Source: Diplonema japonicum (lineage: Eukaryota; Euglenozoa; Diplonemea; Diplonemida; Diplonemidae). Taken from it: DNA of 64,000 nucleotides. The notes under the pieces were generated by a model, which saw nothing but the letters and a program-made list of their open reading frames with translations, was not told the DNA's origin and ran no database searches. The position numbers were made by a program, and so were the translations under genes. Location of the stretch: assembly GCA_964019335.1 (NCBI GenBank), contig OZ025662.1, forward strand, positions 558,001-622,000. The letters run 5' to 3'. Each line of letters opens with the position of its first letter. The stretch's first letter is position 1. Below, in pieces: positions 40,007 through 50,672 of the stretch.

Positions 40007-40707
40007 CCCATATCCTTTTGTATCCTTTTCCACTCACACGCGGCTATCAGGGGATGGGGATTTAAGATTTGGGGGGGGCAACTCTAGAACAGTGCATAAC
40101 GACGGCACTGGGTTCAGGCCAAACCTACCCATTGTCTTCTTTCTTTCTTTATTTTTCTCTCTCCTTTTTGCCAAATTCATGCTGCTTCTCGGCATTATGA
40201 ACTATCTTTTCTTCTTTTTTTTCTCTTTTTTTTTTTTCTGTTGGCAGAGTATTTAACACTTTATTCTTTTATCTGTATTTTAAACGGGCCAATTTGCAGA
40301 AACTCCAATTTCTTCTTCTTTTTTTTTTCTTCTTTTTGACTAGAGGGGGGGAAAAAAAAAAGAAGAAAAAGAAAACCCATGATAGGTTAGGTAAAAACTA
40401 ATATCTATTTTTTTTTTTTTGTCGAAAACAGAATCATTTTTCCCCTCCCTTCTTTTTTTCTTTTTTTTTTCCAGGATCCCAGAAAAAAAAAAAAAAAAAG
40501 AAAGGGGAAAAAAAAAGGTCCTGAGGGTGGGGCACTAAAAAAAAAAAAAAAAAAAAAAAAAAAGCACACCGAGAAACAAAAAACTTTCTTTTTTTTTTTA
40601 TTATTCCCTTTCTTCACACAGACGCCTTGCCCCTCCTTATTTTTTTTAAAAAGTTTTTTATTCCCTCTCCTAAATCATCCAAAAAAAAAACAGCAAAAAA
40701 AAAAAAA
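38962..40707. other. Gene-poor homopolymer-rich spacer
   Basis: This 1.7 kb holds A runs (39042-39060, 39104-39120), a G run (39787-39809), a T run (39974-40006) and many CT and AG microsatellites. Around 39765-39950, three different frames on the two strands are open beside the G run. None is convincing, so I call no gene. Confidence 0.5.
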
Positions 40708-42656
40708 ATGAACTACCTAACCCACGTGGCCAGCGGGCTGTTCAACGTATTTAAGCCCAACGACGGAAAAGAAGAAATCCCGTCGGAGCTTCTAAAAGAC
40801 GGCGATGATCTCGGAGCGGTTAACTGCGAACCCCAAATCCGAGCGGTGAAATGGAAAGGCACAGTCGGAGTCTACAAAAAATCAACCGCGCCAGGCGTAT
40901 ACACACAAATAGTAGAAAAAGCAACAATGGAACTGATATGGAGCGGCGCAAGGTCGTACTCCATCGTGATAAGCTCTACAGGTGAGGACAAACCCATATT
41001 AACCACACCTATAGGAGAAGGCCTGTCCATCACGTACCACACGGAAACCTGCTCAGCAATGTTCACGTCCATCTTGGAAGGCGACGAGGACATCATGGAA
41101 TGGTCCGCGATCATGCTTGCAGACGACCCGGACCGAAAAAAACAAATGCTGGATAAATTTCTAGAAGCGTACAACGCTTGCTCCTACAATGTATATTACC
41201 AACCAGGAGACAGCGACGAAGACCGCGACAACGACGAACAAGACGAACCTGACCCAGTTCTACCCGACGATCGGTCTTCCATATGGTGCGGCGGTGTATG
41301 CGAATCATTATCTCCGTGCAGAAGCGAGGAACTTTTCGACTGTGAAGAAGAAGATGAACATGAAGGCAACGAGAAGAAAACGGCAAAATCAGACCTCTCA
41401 AGCACCGATAGAAATATCACGCTCTCCGATCTAGCAAAGCCTGCCCGACTCGTCGTTCTTAAGGATCGACCTGAATACGGGTCAGTCATCGGGGTGTACC
41501 CCTACGCAGCCACAGGGTTTGACGATTTGAACACTGTGGAGATCTCTGGTCTTAAGTGGGACGGCAGTGGTATCAATGCACGCGAGCTCGTCCCTGTCCC
41601 TCACGATGACAGCAAGGTGTTGCTGCTTGACCCTGACGCGCCGTGTGGAGGTGTTTATATGGCAGACATCACTCAGGAGAAGATTATCACCACGTACGCG
41701 CCAGGTGCCGATTTGGACCTTTCCATCAACCACATCTTGCCCACGGCAACCGATGCCCACCCGCACCTTGTAACTTGCCTTGTTAATACTGCTGTTTTCG
41801 GGATGGACACGCGAGCGGAATCCAGGAAGTGTGGGATCCTTAACGAGAAGGGCGTCACACAGACTGTCATGGTGTGTGCGGAAGAAAGAAAGTTTAAAAA
41901 AGAAATAAAAATAAAATAAGGATTGGGGCCTGAGCCTCAGCACCAAAAAACGACTAACGTGCCACGCCACTGCGCCCGATGGGAAGCTGGCCGTCGGAAG
42001 CTACACAGGCGACATCAGGCTGTACTCCGGTACACCCGGCACGAAGAAGTCTGTTGGGAGCGGGGTATGCAGTTAAAAGCAATTAAAAAAAAAAAAAAAA
42101 AAATCAGGTTCATCCGAAAACAGCAAAGACGCTGCTCGAGGGTTTCGGGCAGCCTGTCAAACACTTGGACATGACGAAGAAGGGCGACTGGCTGGTCGCG
42201 ACGCTGGACAGCTTTTTGGTGCTGATGAACCTCACCTTCGTGGATGACAAGGATGCAGAACGCAACGGGTGCCAGACACCCATGGGGAAAAAAAAACCAA
42301 AGCCCATCAAGCTCTCACTGGGCCTCAAGTCCATGAAGGAAATCGGATTGGGGCAGACCTTCAAATGCGCTAAATTTGAAAAGCTTGACCCCTCAAGCGA
42401 CTGTGAAGAGTCTCGTATTGTGGCCACCATCGGGAACGTACTTGTCTCCTGGAACCTCAGCCTTATTAAAAAGGACAAGGAACGTGGGACCGAACTGGTG
42501 AGCATGGAGCACGACAAGGCACCCCTCGTGGACATCGCAGCCTCGAGAGACGACTCAGGTGTGAAGTACATCACCGAAAACAGCGTCTCGATGGCCACCC
42601 CGAAGACACAAAAGCCACATCTTGCCGGAAAGAAATTCACTATTAGCTTTCAGTGA
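40708..42656 (+). CDS. VID27: VID27-family protein (WD-like C-terminal), two introns
   Basis: 618 residues after removal of introns at 41872-41920 (49 nt) and 42065-42107 (43 nt, mostly A). The exons are 1164, 144 and 549 nt, all in frame. The N-terminal part has the VID27 PH-like region (PQIRAVKWKGTVGVYKKSTA, then strands with ELIWSGARSYSIVIS) and an acidic linker (residues about 170-230). The C-terminal part matches the VID27 beta-propeller: LNTVEISGLKWDG, PDGKLAVGSYTGDIRLYSGT, KTLLEGFGQPVKHLD, DWLVATLDSFLVLMN and a final IVATIGNVLVSWNL. In yeast the protein is linked to vacuole import and degradation of fructose-1,6-bisphosphatase, but its molecular role is unclear. The introns restore exactly the conserved IRLYD-type block, which supports the model. 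Confidence 0.85.
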
Positions 42657-42744
42657 GGAGGAAAAAAAAAAAGAGAAAAAACCCACGTTTACCCCAGCAG
42701 TTTATTTATTTCACCCACCAACGTCTGCCACAGGATGGGAAACA

Positions 42745-43119
42745 ATGACCACATGCAGTGCCGATTCGCACTTACACAGGCATGCCGGGCACCATTCTAA
42801 AGCAGCAGTGCACGCATTCGTAACAGGCAAGGTACAAGGCGTGGAGTACAGAGGTCACTGCAGGGAGAAGATCCGTGAGCTGGGTCTCAAGGGGGCAGTC
42901 ATCAACGTTCCCAATGGCACCGTGGAAGTGAAAGCCACGGGAAAGCCGAAAGAGCTAAAACGACTGTGCCGGTGGCTGCCCAAAGGGTCGCCAACCTCCA
43001 GAGTTACAGACGTAGCAATGGTCAGCCAGTACTGCAGGAAGGGCGAGAACAAAACAGACATGTGCCACATAGGGCAAATGGGGATAAACGGGCGAAAAAA
43101 GATCAATAGAACCGATTAA
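42745..43119 (+). CDS. Acylphosphatase
   Basis: 124 residues. AFVTGKVQGVEYRGHCREK is the acylphosphatase signature G-x-V-Q-G-V-x-(F/Y)-R, with the substrate-binding Arg36. The catalytic Asn is Asn54 in GLKGAVINVPNGTVEVKATG, followed by the family's G.VEV..G pattern. The enzyme hydrolyses acyl-phosphates such as 1,3-bisphosphoglycerate in the cytosol. About 20 extra residues precede the domain and a basic, Cys-containing tail of about 30 residues follows; both exceed the usual 90-100 residue size. The alternative ATG ten bases upstream runs into a stop after 21 codons in another frame, so the given start is preferred. Confidence 0.87.
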   Translation: MTTCSADSHLHRHAGHHSKAAVHAFVTGKVQGVEYRGHCREKIRELGLKGAVINVPNGTVEVKATGKPKELKRLCRWLPKGSPTSRVTDVAMVSQYCRKGENKTDMCHIGQMGINGRKKINRTD

Positions 43120-43264
43120 GGCGGCGGTGGGGGGGGGGGTGTTTTTTATTATTATTTCCCTTTACACGTATCTAGATTTTCATTTTTATACAATTCAAAA
43201 AAAAAAGAAAAGATATATAGCCCGACAGAGGAAAAGAGGGGACGAAAAAAAAAAAGAAAAAGAA

Positions 43265-43855
43265 ATGGATGAGGCGTACGATGTGGTGATCCTCGGGACG
43301 GGGCTCACGGAGTGCGTGCTGAGTGGGCTGCTCGCAACCAGCGGGCAGAAGGTCCTCGTTATGGACAGGAACAAGTACTATGGGGGTGACGCTGCTTCCC
43401 TGAACCTTGAGCAGTTGTTTGAGAAGTTCAACAAAGGTGCCCCTTCGGACAAGCTTGGCAGGAGCCGCGATTACAATGTGGACCTTGTCAGCAAGCTGCT
43501 CATGGCGAACGGAAAGCTTGTCAAAATGCTTCAGAAGACCGGCGTCACCAAGTACGGCACTGAGTTCACCCTCATCGACGGTTCCTTCGTCCAGCACAAA
43601 GGGAAGACATACAAGGTCCCCGTCACCGAAAGAGAGGCGCTCAGCTCTTCCCTCATGGGCATCCTCGAGAAGAGAAGGGCTGCAAAGTTCTTCCTCTTCG
43701 CACAGGAATACGACGAAGCCGACCCCAAGACGCACAAGGGATACGACCTCCACAAGATGACCATGAGGGAGCTCTTCGGGAAGTTCGGGTTGTCCGACTC
43801 CACCATCGACTTCATCGGGCATGCCATCGCACTGCAGGTTCGTCGGGGAAAAATA

Positions 43856-43888
<33 letters not shown>

Positions 43889-44714
43889 TACAAAAAAAAA
43901 AAAAAAAATCAGGAATCTTCCTCGTACCTTGAGAACCCTGCCAGATCGTTCATCGACAAGGTCCAGCTGTATGAGGAATCGCTTTCCATGTACGAGGATG
44001 TATGTTTTTATTTAAAAAAAAAAAAAAAAATAAATAAAAAAAAAGGCCCGTGCACCGTATGTGTACCCCCTGTACGGGTTGGGGGAGCTCCCGCAGATCT
44101 TCGCGAGACTCTGTGCTGTGAATGGTGGGACCTTCATGTTGGACAAGCCTGTGACAAAGGTCCACTACGACGACAGCGGTGCCTTCCAAGGGGTGGAGTC
44201 CCAAGGGGAGATTGTAAGGGCGAAGAAGGTGGTAGGAGACCCGAGCTACTTCCAGGACAAGGCGAAGAAGATCGGGCAGACCGTAAGGTGCATTTGCATC
44301 ATGGACCATTCTATCTCGGATACCAAAGACGCGAAGAGCTGTCAGATCATCATTTCTGGTAGGGAGCTCAACAGGAAGAGCGATGTGTATGTCACCTCGT
44401 TGTCGGGGATCCACAAGGTTGTCCCTCCTGGTTTCTTCCTTGGCCTCGTCTCTACCACTGTGGAGACCTCAAACCCCGAAGAGGAGCTCAAGCCGGGTCT
44501 TGCCCTCCTTGGCAATGTCCTTGAGCGATTTGTTGAAATCTCTGACGTGTACGTCCCTGCTTCCTCAGGTCTTGATGATAATGTATTTGTGTCGAAATCT
44601 TATGATGCTTCTACCCATTTTGAGAGCACGTCTGATGATATTCTTTCGCTTTATGAGAGGCTGACGGGGGAGAAGTATGATTACAAGTCAGCGACACCTC
44701 ATCAGGAGGAATAG
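43265..44714 (+). CDS. GDI1: Rab GDP-dissociation inhibitor, two A-run introns
   Basis: 442 residues, the usual length for RabGDI. It opens MDEAYDVVILGTGLTECVLS (the FAD-like GxGxxE fold of the GDI/REP family) followed by KVLVMDRNKYYGGDAASLNL, the conserved NxYYGG block. Introns at 43838-43912 (75 nt) and 44000-44045 (46 nt) are mostly A. Splicing joins GHAIALQ to ESSSYLENPARSFIDKVQLY and SMYED to ARAPYVYPLYGLGELPQIFA, restoring the Y-P-L-Y-G-x-G-E-L-P Rab-binding platform. The exons are 573, 87 and 669 nt. GDI extracts prenylated GDP-bound Rabs from membranes and recycles them in the cytosol. This is the clearest demonstration in the window that poly(A) blocks inside genes are introns. Confidence 0.94.
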
Positions 44715-44724
44715 TGTGATGGGT

Positions 44725-44770
<46 letters not shown>

Positions 44771-45114
44771 GTGTGTTGTGAGAAAAAAAAATTTTTTTTT
44801 AAAAAAAGAAACAAAGGGGGGGAACTAAAAAAAAAGATTTTTTTCCCCCCCCGTTTTCTTCTCATTTTTTCGTATTCTTTTTTTTTATTGTGCAAAAAAA
44901 AAAAAAAAAAAAAAGGAAAAAAAAGAAATACGATGTACAAACACGTCCTTCTTCTTTTTTTTTTTCTCTTTTTTTTTTTTCCTCTTTCCCATTTTTTTGT
45001 TTCTCTCTCTCTCCCCCCCCCCTCCCTTCCCCCGGAGATTTCTTTTCCTTTATGGGATCCTTAAATGCAAGAAGAAAAAAAAAGGAACACAAAAAAAGAA
45101 AACAACAAAGAAAC
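44715..45114. other. Homopolymer spacer
   Basis: It contains a T run of about 41 bases (44726-44767), A runs, C runs and CT repeats up to the next ATG. No gene seen. Confidence 0.6.
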
Positions 45115-45185
45115 ATGTGCACTGGTGCCGGCACCGTAGCGATAAAATATAATGAGGGTGTACTAATGGCGAGGTATGTTCGGGG

Positions 45186-45218
<33 letters not shown>

Positions 45219-45900
45219 AGTGACACACTGATCTCTTACGGAAGTATGAAGAAATTCCCCAACATGAAGAGGGCGTTCCACTTGGGGAGCAACACATGCG
45301 TGTTGACATCGGGACTTTTCGCCGACACGAAGTTCTTAATGGACGATTTGAGGGACCTGGAACTCGAGGATATGCAGTACAACGATGGGGTACACGTCAC
45401 GGGGCCCAAGAGCATTCACGCATACTTGAAGCTGGTTATGTACCAGAAGAGAAATGAGTATGGAAAAAAAAAAAAAAAAAAAAAAAAAGTTTCAACCCCT
45501 CGCTGTGCACGCTCACTGTCGGCGGCAAAGAGCCCGGTAAGGAACCTTTCCTTGGTTGGGTGGACTCTGTGGGTTCCTTTGCGACAGACAGCTGTTTTGC
45601 CTCCGGGCTCGCACACCACTTCTGCATGCCTCTCCTCTGCGACGCCACCGACAACGGCAAATGGAAATCCCTCACAAGGGAGCAGGCAACTACTGTTTTG
45701 AAGGAATGCCTAGGCGTTATGCACACCCGCCACACCTCCACCTCCGCGCGTATTCAGATAACCGACTGCACTGATGCAGGGTGCTCCACTGGTGAACCTT
45801 TCGTCATTGATTCCATTACCCAGTTTAAGGTTTGTTGGGTTGGGCAAAAAAAAAAAAAAAAAAAAAAAAACAGGGACAAGCGCAGCAAGACTACCTGTAG
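45115..45900 (+). CDS. PSMB4: 20S proteasome beta subunit, PSMB4/PRE4 type, three introns
   Basis: 220 residues from four exons: 45115-45173, 45221-45457, 45490-45829 and 45874-45900. Introns are 47, 32 and 44 nt and nearly all A. The product reads TGAGTVAIKYNEGVLMAS, then DTLISYGSMKKFPNMKRAFH as in the beta fold, KSIHAYLKLVMYQKRND, the strand LCTLTVGG and EPFLGWVDSVGSFATDSCFA. ATTVLKECLGVMHTRHTSTS and a C-terminal strand finish it. The Y-G-S start of strand S2, the K-F/R-F-x-N turn and the absence of a catalytic Thr-Thr match the inactive beta-7 (PSMB4) subunit. It belongs to the beta ring of the 20S proteasome. The short N-terminus suggests a nearly absent propeptide. Confidence 0.85.
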
Positions 45901-46506
45901 GGTTCTTTTCTTTTTTAAAACGGTTTGGTGTTTTTTTTTTTTTTTAAATCCCCACCCCCTCTTTTTTTTTAAATATGCTAGAGTCTACACATACTTTGTT
46001 TTCTTTTTCTTTTTTCTAGAAGACGGAAAAAAAAAGAAGGGAGGGGGGGGGGGGACAAAGAGAAAATTAAAGGAAGTGTGTTTTCTTTTTTCTTTCACTC
46101 ATAAAGGACCGCTGTTTTTTTCTTTCTTTTTTTGGCCTAAAAGAAAAGAAGATTTTGGACTTTTGGGTCCGGGATAAAAATAAAACGGCGAGGCTGGGGG
46201 GACAATAGACAATGAAAGATCAATTCTGGTCCTTTATGGGTTAACAATGTTCTCATGATGGAGAGTACAACCCTTTTTTTTTTAGAAGTGAGATGGGCGG
46301 CAACCTATCCATGCTTGAGTGAACTTTAAAAATAACTTTTTTTTTTTTTTTTTTTTATGTTTTCCTATTTTCCTATCCCATAACATTAGTGTGGAATAAG
46401 TATGTTTTTTATCTTCTTTTTTTTTCTTCTCTCTCTCTCGTCCCTTCCCATCCCCACGAATCCAACAAAAAGAAAAGGAGAACAAAAGAGCAGACGATGT
46501 GACAAG
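45901..46506. other. Spacer without recognised gene
   Basis: T runs, A runs and a G run at 46040-46053. The end (46402-46500) is pyrimidine-rich and leads to CAGACGATGTGACAAGATG, the likely acceptor and leader of the next gene. An upstream in-frame ATG at 46402 would add a Phe-rich translation of the T tract and is rejected as the start. Confidence 0.5.
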
Positions 46507-48557
46507 ATGTCCGAGGCAAAAAAGGCTTTTAAGATACAGGAGTTTATGGCAAACTCACCGGAGGTGCTGTGTGCGAGGTTTAGTTGTAAAGGACAAGCAT
46601 TGCTCGCAACGGGTGGGAGCGATTTCAGAGTAGGGGTGTGGAGAAATAGTGCGGCTTATAGTTGTGTAGCGAACCTGAGTGGGCCGACTTCTCCAGTGAG
46701 CGCAGTGGCGTTCAGCCCTTCAGGTAATGCCGAGCAAAACGAAAGCATCGTAGGGGGCGACCATCAAGGCGTGCTTCGAATATGGGATCTCGCAAAACAA
46801 CAAGAAATCCGACGTTATAGCACCTCCTGCCACAAGGCAGCCGTCACCTCACTCGATTACCATCCTTTCGGAGATTTTTTCGTGTCCTCGTCACACGACG
46901 GTAACATAAAAGTCTGGGATCTACGCAAAAAAACATGCTTGCAAACCTACAAATACCAAGAGGGCAAGGACAAGGGTAACCCTTCCGTCAGCTGCGTCCG
47001 GTTTTCCCCAGACGGGCGGATGGTTGCCTCGGGGAATGCTGATGGGACGGTCATCCTGTGGGACCTGACCAAGGGGAAGCGGCTGCACACAATACGCCAT
47101 CACACGCAGCCTATAAATTGCATCGACTTCCACCCGCAAGAGTTCATCCTCAGTGTGGGGTCACGCGACGGCACAGTGTCGTACTGGAACATCGAGGCTG
47201 ACAACTGGGCGCCCATATCGCAGACCCAGCCTACACGGGGCGCCAATGGTGTCCACTCCGTCGCCTTCTCAACAAATGGAAGCGCGCTCCTCTCGTGCCA
47301 CGAGCAGGGCCTCGATGTGTGGGGCTGGGGCGATGTGCAGCACCATGACTCCATCTCGCAGAACTTCCAAAACGTAGGTGCCATCGCCATCAACAACACG
47401 GGCAAGCACGAGCTGTACGTTGCGTCCTTTGTCAAGTCCTTCGTCACCATCTGCTCTGTCAACATCAACAGCCTTGCGCCCTTCAAGGTCGCCTCAAGCA
47501 ACGATGCTAAGTCGTCCGCCTCCGCGTTACAGAAACCACAACAAGAACTGCCCCCACCTGGGCGCATGGAAAGGGAGAGGGACCCGCTTCCACCCAAACG
47601 AGCCGCTACGGAGGGCGTGATAGATAGGGAAAGAGAAAGAGAAAGAGAAAGAGAAAGGGAAAGGGAAAGGGAAAGAGAGCGGGAAAGGGAGCAGGAAAAG
47701 GAAAGAGATCGCGAGAGGATGAAGGAGCGGATGGAGCGCGTGGAGTCGGCACCGTCTCTGAAATCTGATGCGAAGCTAAGAGAGGAGTTCAAGCAAGACA
47801 TACCGGAACCGGCCTTCGGACGCCGTGCAACAACACCGCCGTCAACGGACCCCAGGTACCATGACCAGAGGATTGCCCGGCGACGGGAGGAACACGTGAA
47901 GGCCACACCAGGGTCCGTGACAGTACCGTCGTCGAATCAGGAGGCGGCGATTATGGCGCAGCAGGAAGGATACCACTCGCTGCAGATTCTGTCATACAGA
48001 CTCATGCACGTCAAGGTAACGAAGTCGCTTTGGGCAACGGACCCAAGGGACGCGGTGCAGCACCTCCTCGATGCTTACCCATCGGACCCAGGCATCGCAG
48101 CAGACGTGTTGGGCACCCTGGGGCAGAGCAAGGTCAAAAGGGCTCTGACGCTGGACCTATGTTGGTATGAATTTTTTTTGGTTGCCCTTCTTAATTATTT
48201 ACAACACAGCATCCTCACCTTCATAGCCGCTGACCTGCTTCAGGACAGGTTTGAGCCGTACATCTCTGCAGCAGTAAGAGCTGCCTCTATCATGTTGGCT
48301 GTGTTTGGAAGTCCTATGGGAAGGATTATACGGCAGGTTTGTGATAATCTTTTTTTTTCGCAAACCGCAAAAAAAAATGTAATAATATAATAATAATAAA
48401 GGGAGCACGGGGGGACGATGACGGCCGCCTGGAGAAGTACCAGGTCCTGTCGCAGCACTTCCGGTCTATGAGGGAACGGTTACGTGTTGTGAAGGAACAA
48501 AGCAAGATTTCTGGTGACGAGGCTGCCCAACTGCTTAAGGATATCGAGGCAATTTAG
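46507..48557 (+). CDS. KATNB1: Katanin p80 (WD40-containing regulatory subunit), two introns
   Basis: 646 residues. An N-terminal propeller of six WD repeats (KIQEFMANSPEVLCARFSCK; LATGGSDFRVGVW; DHQGVLRIWDL; SHDGNIKVWDLRKK; GNADGTVILWDL; GSRDGTVSYWNIE) has the spacing of katanin p80. A low-complexity Arg-Glu segment (residues about 375-410) follows. The C-terminal con80 domain (EAAIMAQQEGYHSLQILSYR...) binds the p60 AAA ATPase. Introns at 48165-48209 (45 nt) and 48337-48401 (65 nt) restore ILTFIAADLLQDRFEPYI and GDDDGRLEKYQVLSQHFRSM. The last exon ends LLKDIEAI. The exon total is 1941 nt. With p60, it severs microtubules in cilia, flagella and spindles. Confidence 0.87.
47627..47700 (+). repeat. 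In-frame GAAAGA/GAAAGG hexamer microsatellite
   Basis: About 12 imperfect copies of a GAAAGR hexamer within the katanin p80 gene encode alternating Arg-Glu. Such an alternating-charge stretch is probably a flexible or single-helix spacer between the propeller and the p60-binding domain. Confidence 0.75.
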
Positions 48558-48987
48558 AATTTCCCCCCCCCCCATTTTTCTCCCCTTCCCCTCCCTTCTT
48601 CCCATGCCCCCCATTTTTTTCAGTTACAAGAAACAACGGGAGAGAAAGCTGCAATACAATCGTTGTCACCGCCATGTTTTGACGTTGGACACAACTGGAT
48701 ATTTAGATTAGCAGGCCAAGGAGGGGCCGTACATAGCAAAGCGCAAACCGGTAAATAGATGCAAAAAGGAAGAATTCCCTCCACCCTGTTTGCTTTTTTT
48801 TTCTTCTCCAGAATCCCTTCCCCTCCCCCCCCTGTTTTATTTTAGCTTGCGCTGGGGGGGGGGGACTTTTCGGTGAGTAGTTACAAGCAAACCCCGCCCC
48901 TTTTTTTATTATTTAAAACCTTTTATCCCCTCCCTAATTTATTTTATTCCATTTTCAGAGGGGGACGAAAAAAAAAAAAAGAGGAAA
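48558..48987. other. Spacer without recognised gene
   Basis: C- and T-rich tracts. At about 48623-48711 a short open stretch after a TTTTTTCAG site reads YKKQRERKLQYNRCHRHVLT and ends in TAG. It has no start codon of its own and could be an alternative or unused exon. Confidence 0.4.
48921..48958 (+). promoter_or_regulatory. Putative trans-splice acceptor tract
   Basis: TTTTATCCCCTCCC...TTCCATTTTCAG ends 29 bases before the HslV ATG, with a short purine-rich leader between. Confidence 0.45.
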
Positions 48988-50032
48988 ATGTTACGAGGAC
49001 TGGGACGTGCGTTCGGGTCGCAAAAGAGGAACACGACGATCCTATGTGTTAGAAAGGGGACGAAAGTGGTTATCATGGGTGACCAACAGGTGACTCTTGG
49101 GGAAAAGTACGTGGCGAAGGCGACAACTAAGAAGCTGAGGAGAGCCGGGGACAGTGTGATGGTGGGTTTCGCAGGGAGCACCGCAGATGCAATGACCCTG
49201 CTTGAAAAGCTGGAGAGCAAGCTGACGGAGTTCCCTGGGCAGCTTTTGCGGGCATGCGTAGAGCTTGCCAAGGAGTGGAGAGGCGACAAGGCCATGAGGC
49301 AACTGAACTGCTCGATGATCGTGGCGAACGACAGCGAATCCCTTGAAATCGATGGTCTCGGCAACGTGATCACCCCAGAGGTGGACGGTGTGCTGGCCAT
49401 CGGGTCAGGGGGTATGTTCGCAAAGTCCGCTGCAAGGGCCCTCGTCGATATTGAAGGGTATTTTAAAAAAAAAAAAAAAAAAAAAAAACAATAAATAAAA
49501 TATTAAAAAAAAAAATAACATCACAGGATGGACGCAGAAGCGATATGCCGGAAATCCATGAAGGTGGCCACATCCATAGATGTCTTCAGCAATGACAACT
49601 ACAACATCGACAGCCTCGAAAAGACAGAAGAGTCGGAGAAGAAGAAGAAGGAGGACAAAGGTATTTAAAAAAATAAAGAAAAAGTGAGGAAATATAAAAT
49701 ACCCACAGATAAGGCAGCAAGCTCCGAGACGCTTAAGGTCGAGCCTAAGATCACCCCCACCAAGGATGGGGCGTCTGGAGGTGGTTCCACCACATCCACG
49801 ACTGAGAAAAAAGGAAAGAAGGGAAGCAAAGGTGGGGATGCTGGTGTACAGGCTGTTCTTGAAAGGCATGAGGAGATGGTGATGCAGAGGGTGGAGGTAT
49901 AAAAGAAAGGGGAAATAAGAATAAAAACTATCCTTCCCTTCACAGGATCTGCTTAACAAGCGAATGGGAGGCTCCTCAGGAGTGGAGAGCAACCGCTTCC
50001 TTGGCGGGGACATCGACCCTAGATATTCTTAA
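48988..50032 (+). CDS. hslV: HslV (ClpQ) peptidase, mitochondrial type, with C-terminal extension, three introns
   Basis: 292 residues from four exons: 48988-49457, 49527-49660, 49709-49896 and 49946-50032. A 15-residue basic presequence ([15 protein letters not shown]) precedes TTILCVRKG, whose first Thr (residue 16) is the N-terminal nucleophile of mature Hsl[51 protein letters not shown] and [20 protein letters not shown] follow the bacterial pattern closely. Splicing completes the core with [20 protein letters not shown]. Beyond the normal end, about 90 residues rich in Lys, Glu, Ser and Gly are added, ending [11 protein letters not shown]. HslV forms the proteolytic rings of HslUV in mitochondria of several protist groups, including kinetoplastids. 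The core is bacterial in origin; the extension is unusual. Confidence 0.9.
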
Positions 50033-50672
50033 GCGTGACGGGGAAGTAAGTAGAAGGAGAAGAAAAAAAAGATTTTTTTTTCTTCCCCCCATCTTTTTCC
50101 CTTATTCTGAAATATGTTTTTTTAATTTACCAATAGAGACTTGGTGTTTCCTTTTTTTTTTTTTTTTTTTTCCTGCCGTCGGCTCGTGGGGAAAATATCT
50201 AGAAAAAAAAGGGGGTGGGGGGGGGGAGAGGAAAATCCGGGAACCAACAAGATCCTCCTTTCAGGAGGGAGGGGTACAGCATTTGGGAAAAGAGTGGAAA
50301 CTGGGGGGGAAATGGTTTTCATTGTTTTGTTAGTTAGCTCACCCCTTCCCCTTCACCTTTGCTTTTTTTTTTTTTGTTTTTTTTTTTGTTTTGTTTCTCT
50401 TGTTGATGCAAGGAGTGTTTTTCTTTTTTAAGGGGGTGCTTCCCCCATATCCCTCTGATTCTCTATAATAATAACAACCCATTCCCCCCCTTTTTTTTTC
50501 ACGGGAAAAAAAGAGAAAAAAAGATTGTATTAAAAAAAGAAAAAAAAAAAAAAAAGACAACGATGGGAAAGGGGTAGTGTGCTTCCTTTTTTTTAAAAGC
50601 TTTTTTCCTTCTCTTCTCTATTGTCTTTTTACAACGAACAAAGCCCCCCACACACAGAAGCACCCCGAGAAG
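50033..50672. other. Spacer without recognised gene
   Basis: T, A and G runs only. The last 30 bases (AAGCCCCCCACACACAGAAG...) hold the probable acceptor AG of the next gene. Confidence 0.5.

Noticed and set aside
46402-46506. Upstream in-frame ATG for katanin p80, giving a Phe-rich N-terminus
   Set aside because: It is a translation of the pyrimidine tract that probably serves as trans-splice signal. Family homology begins after the ATG at 46507.
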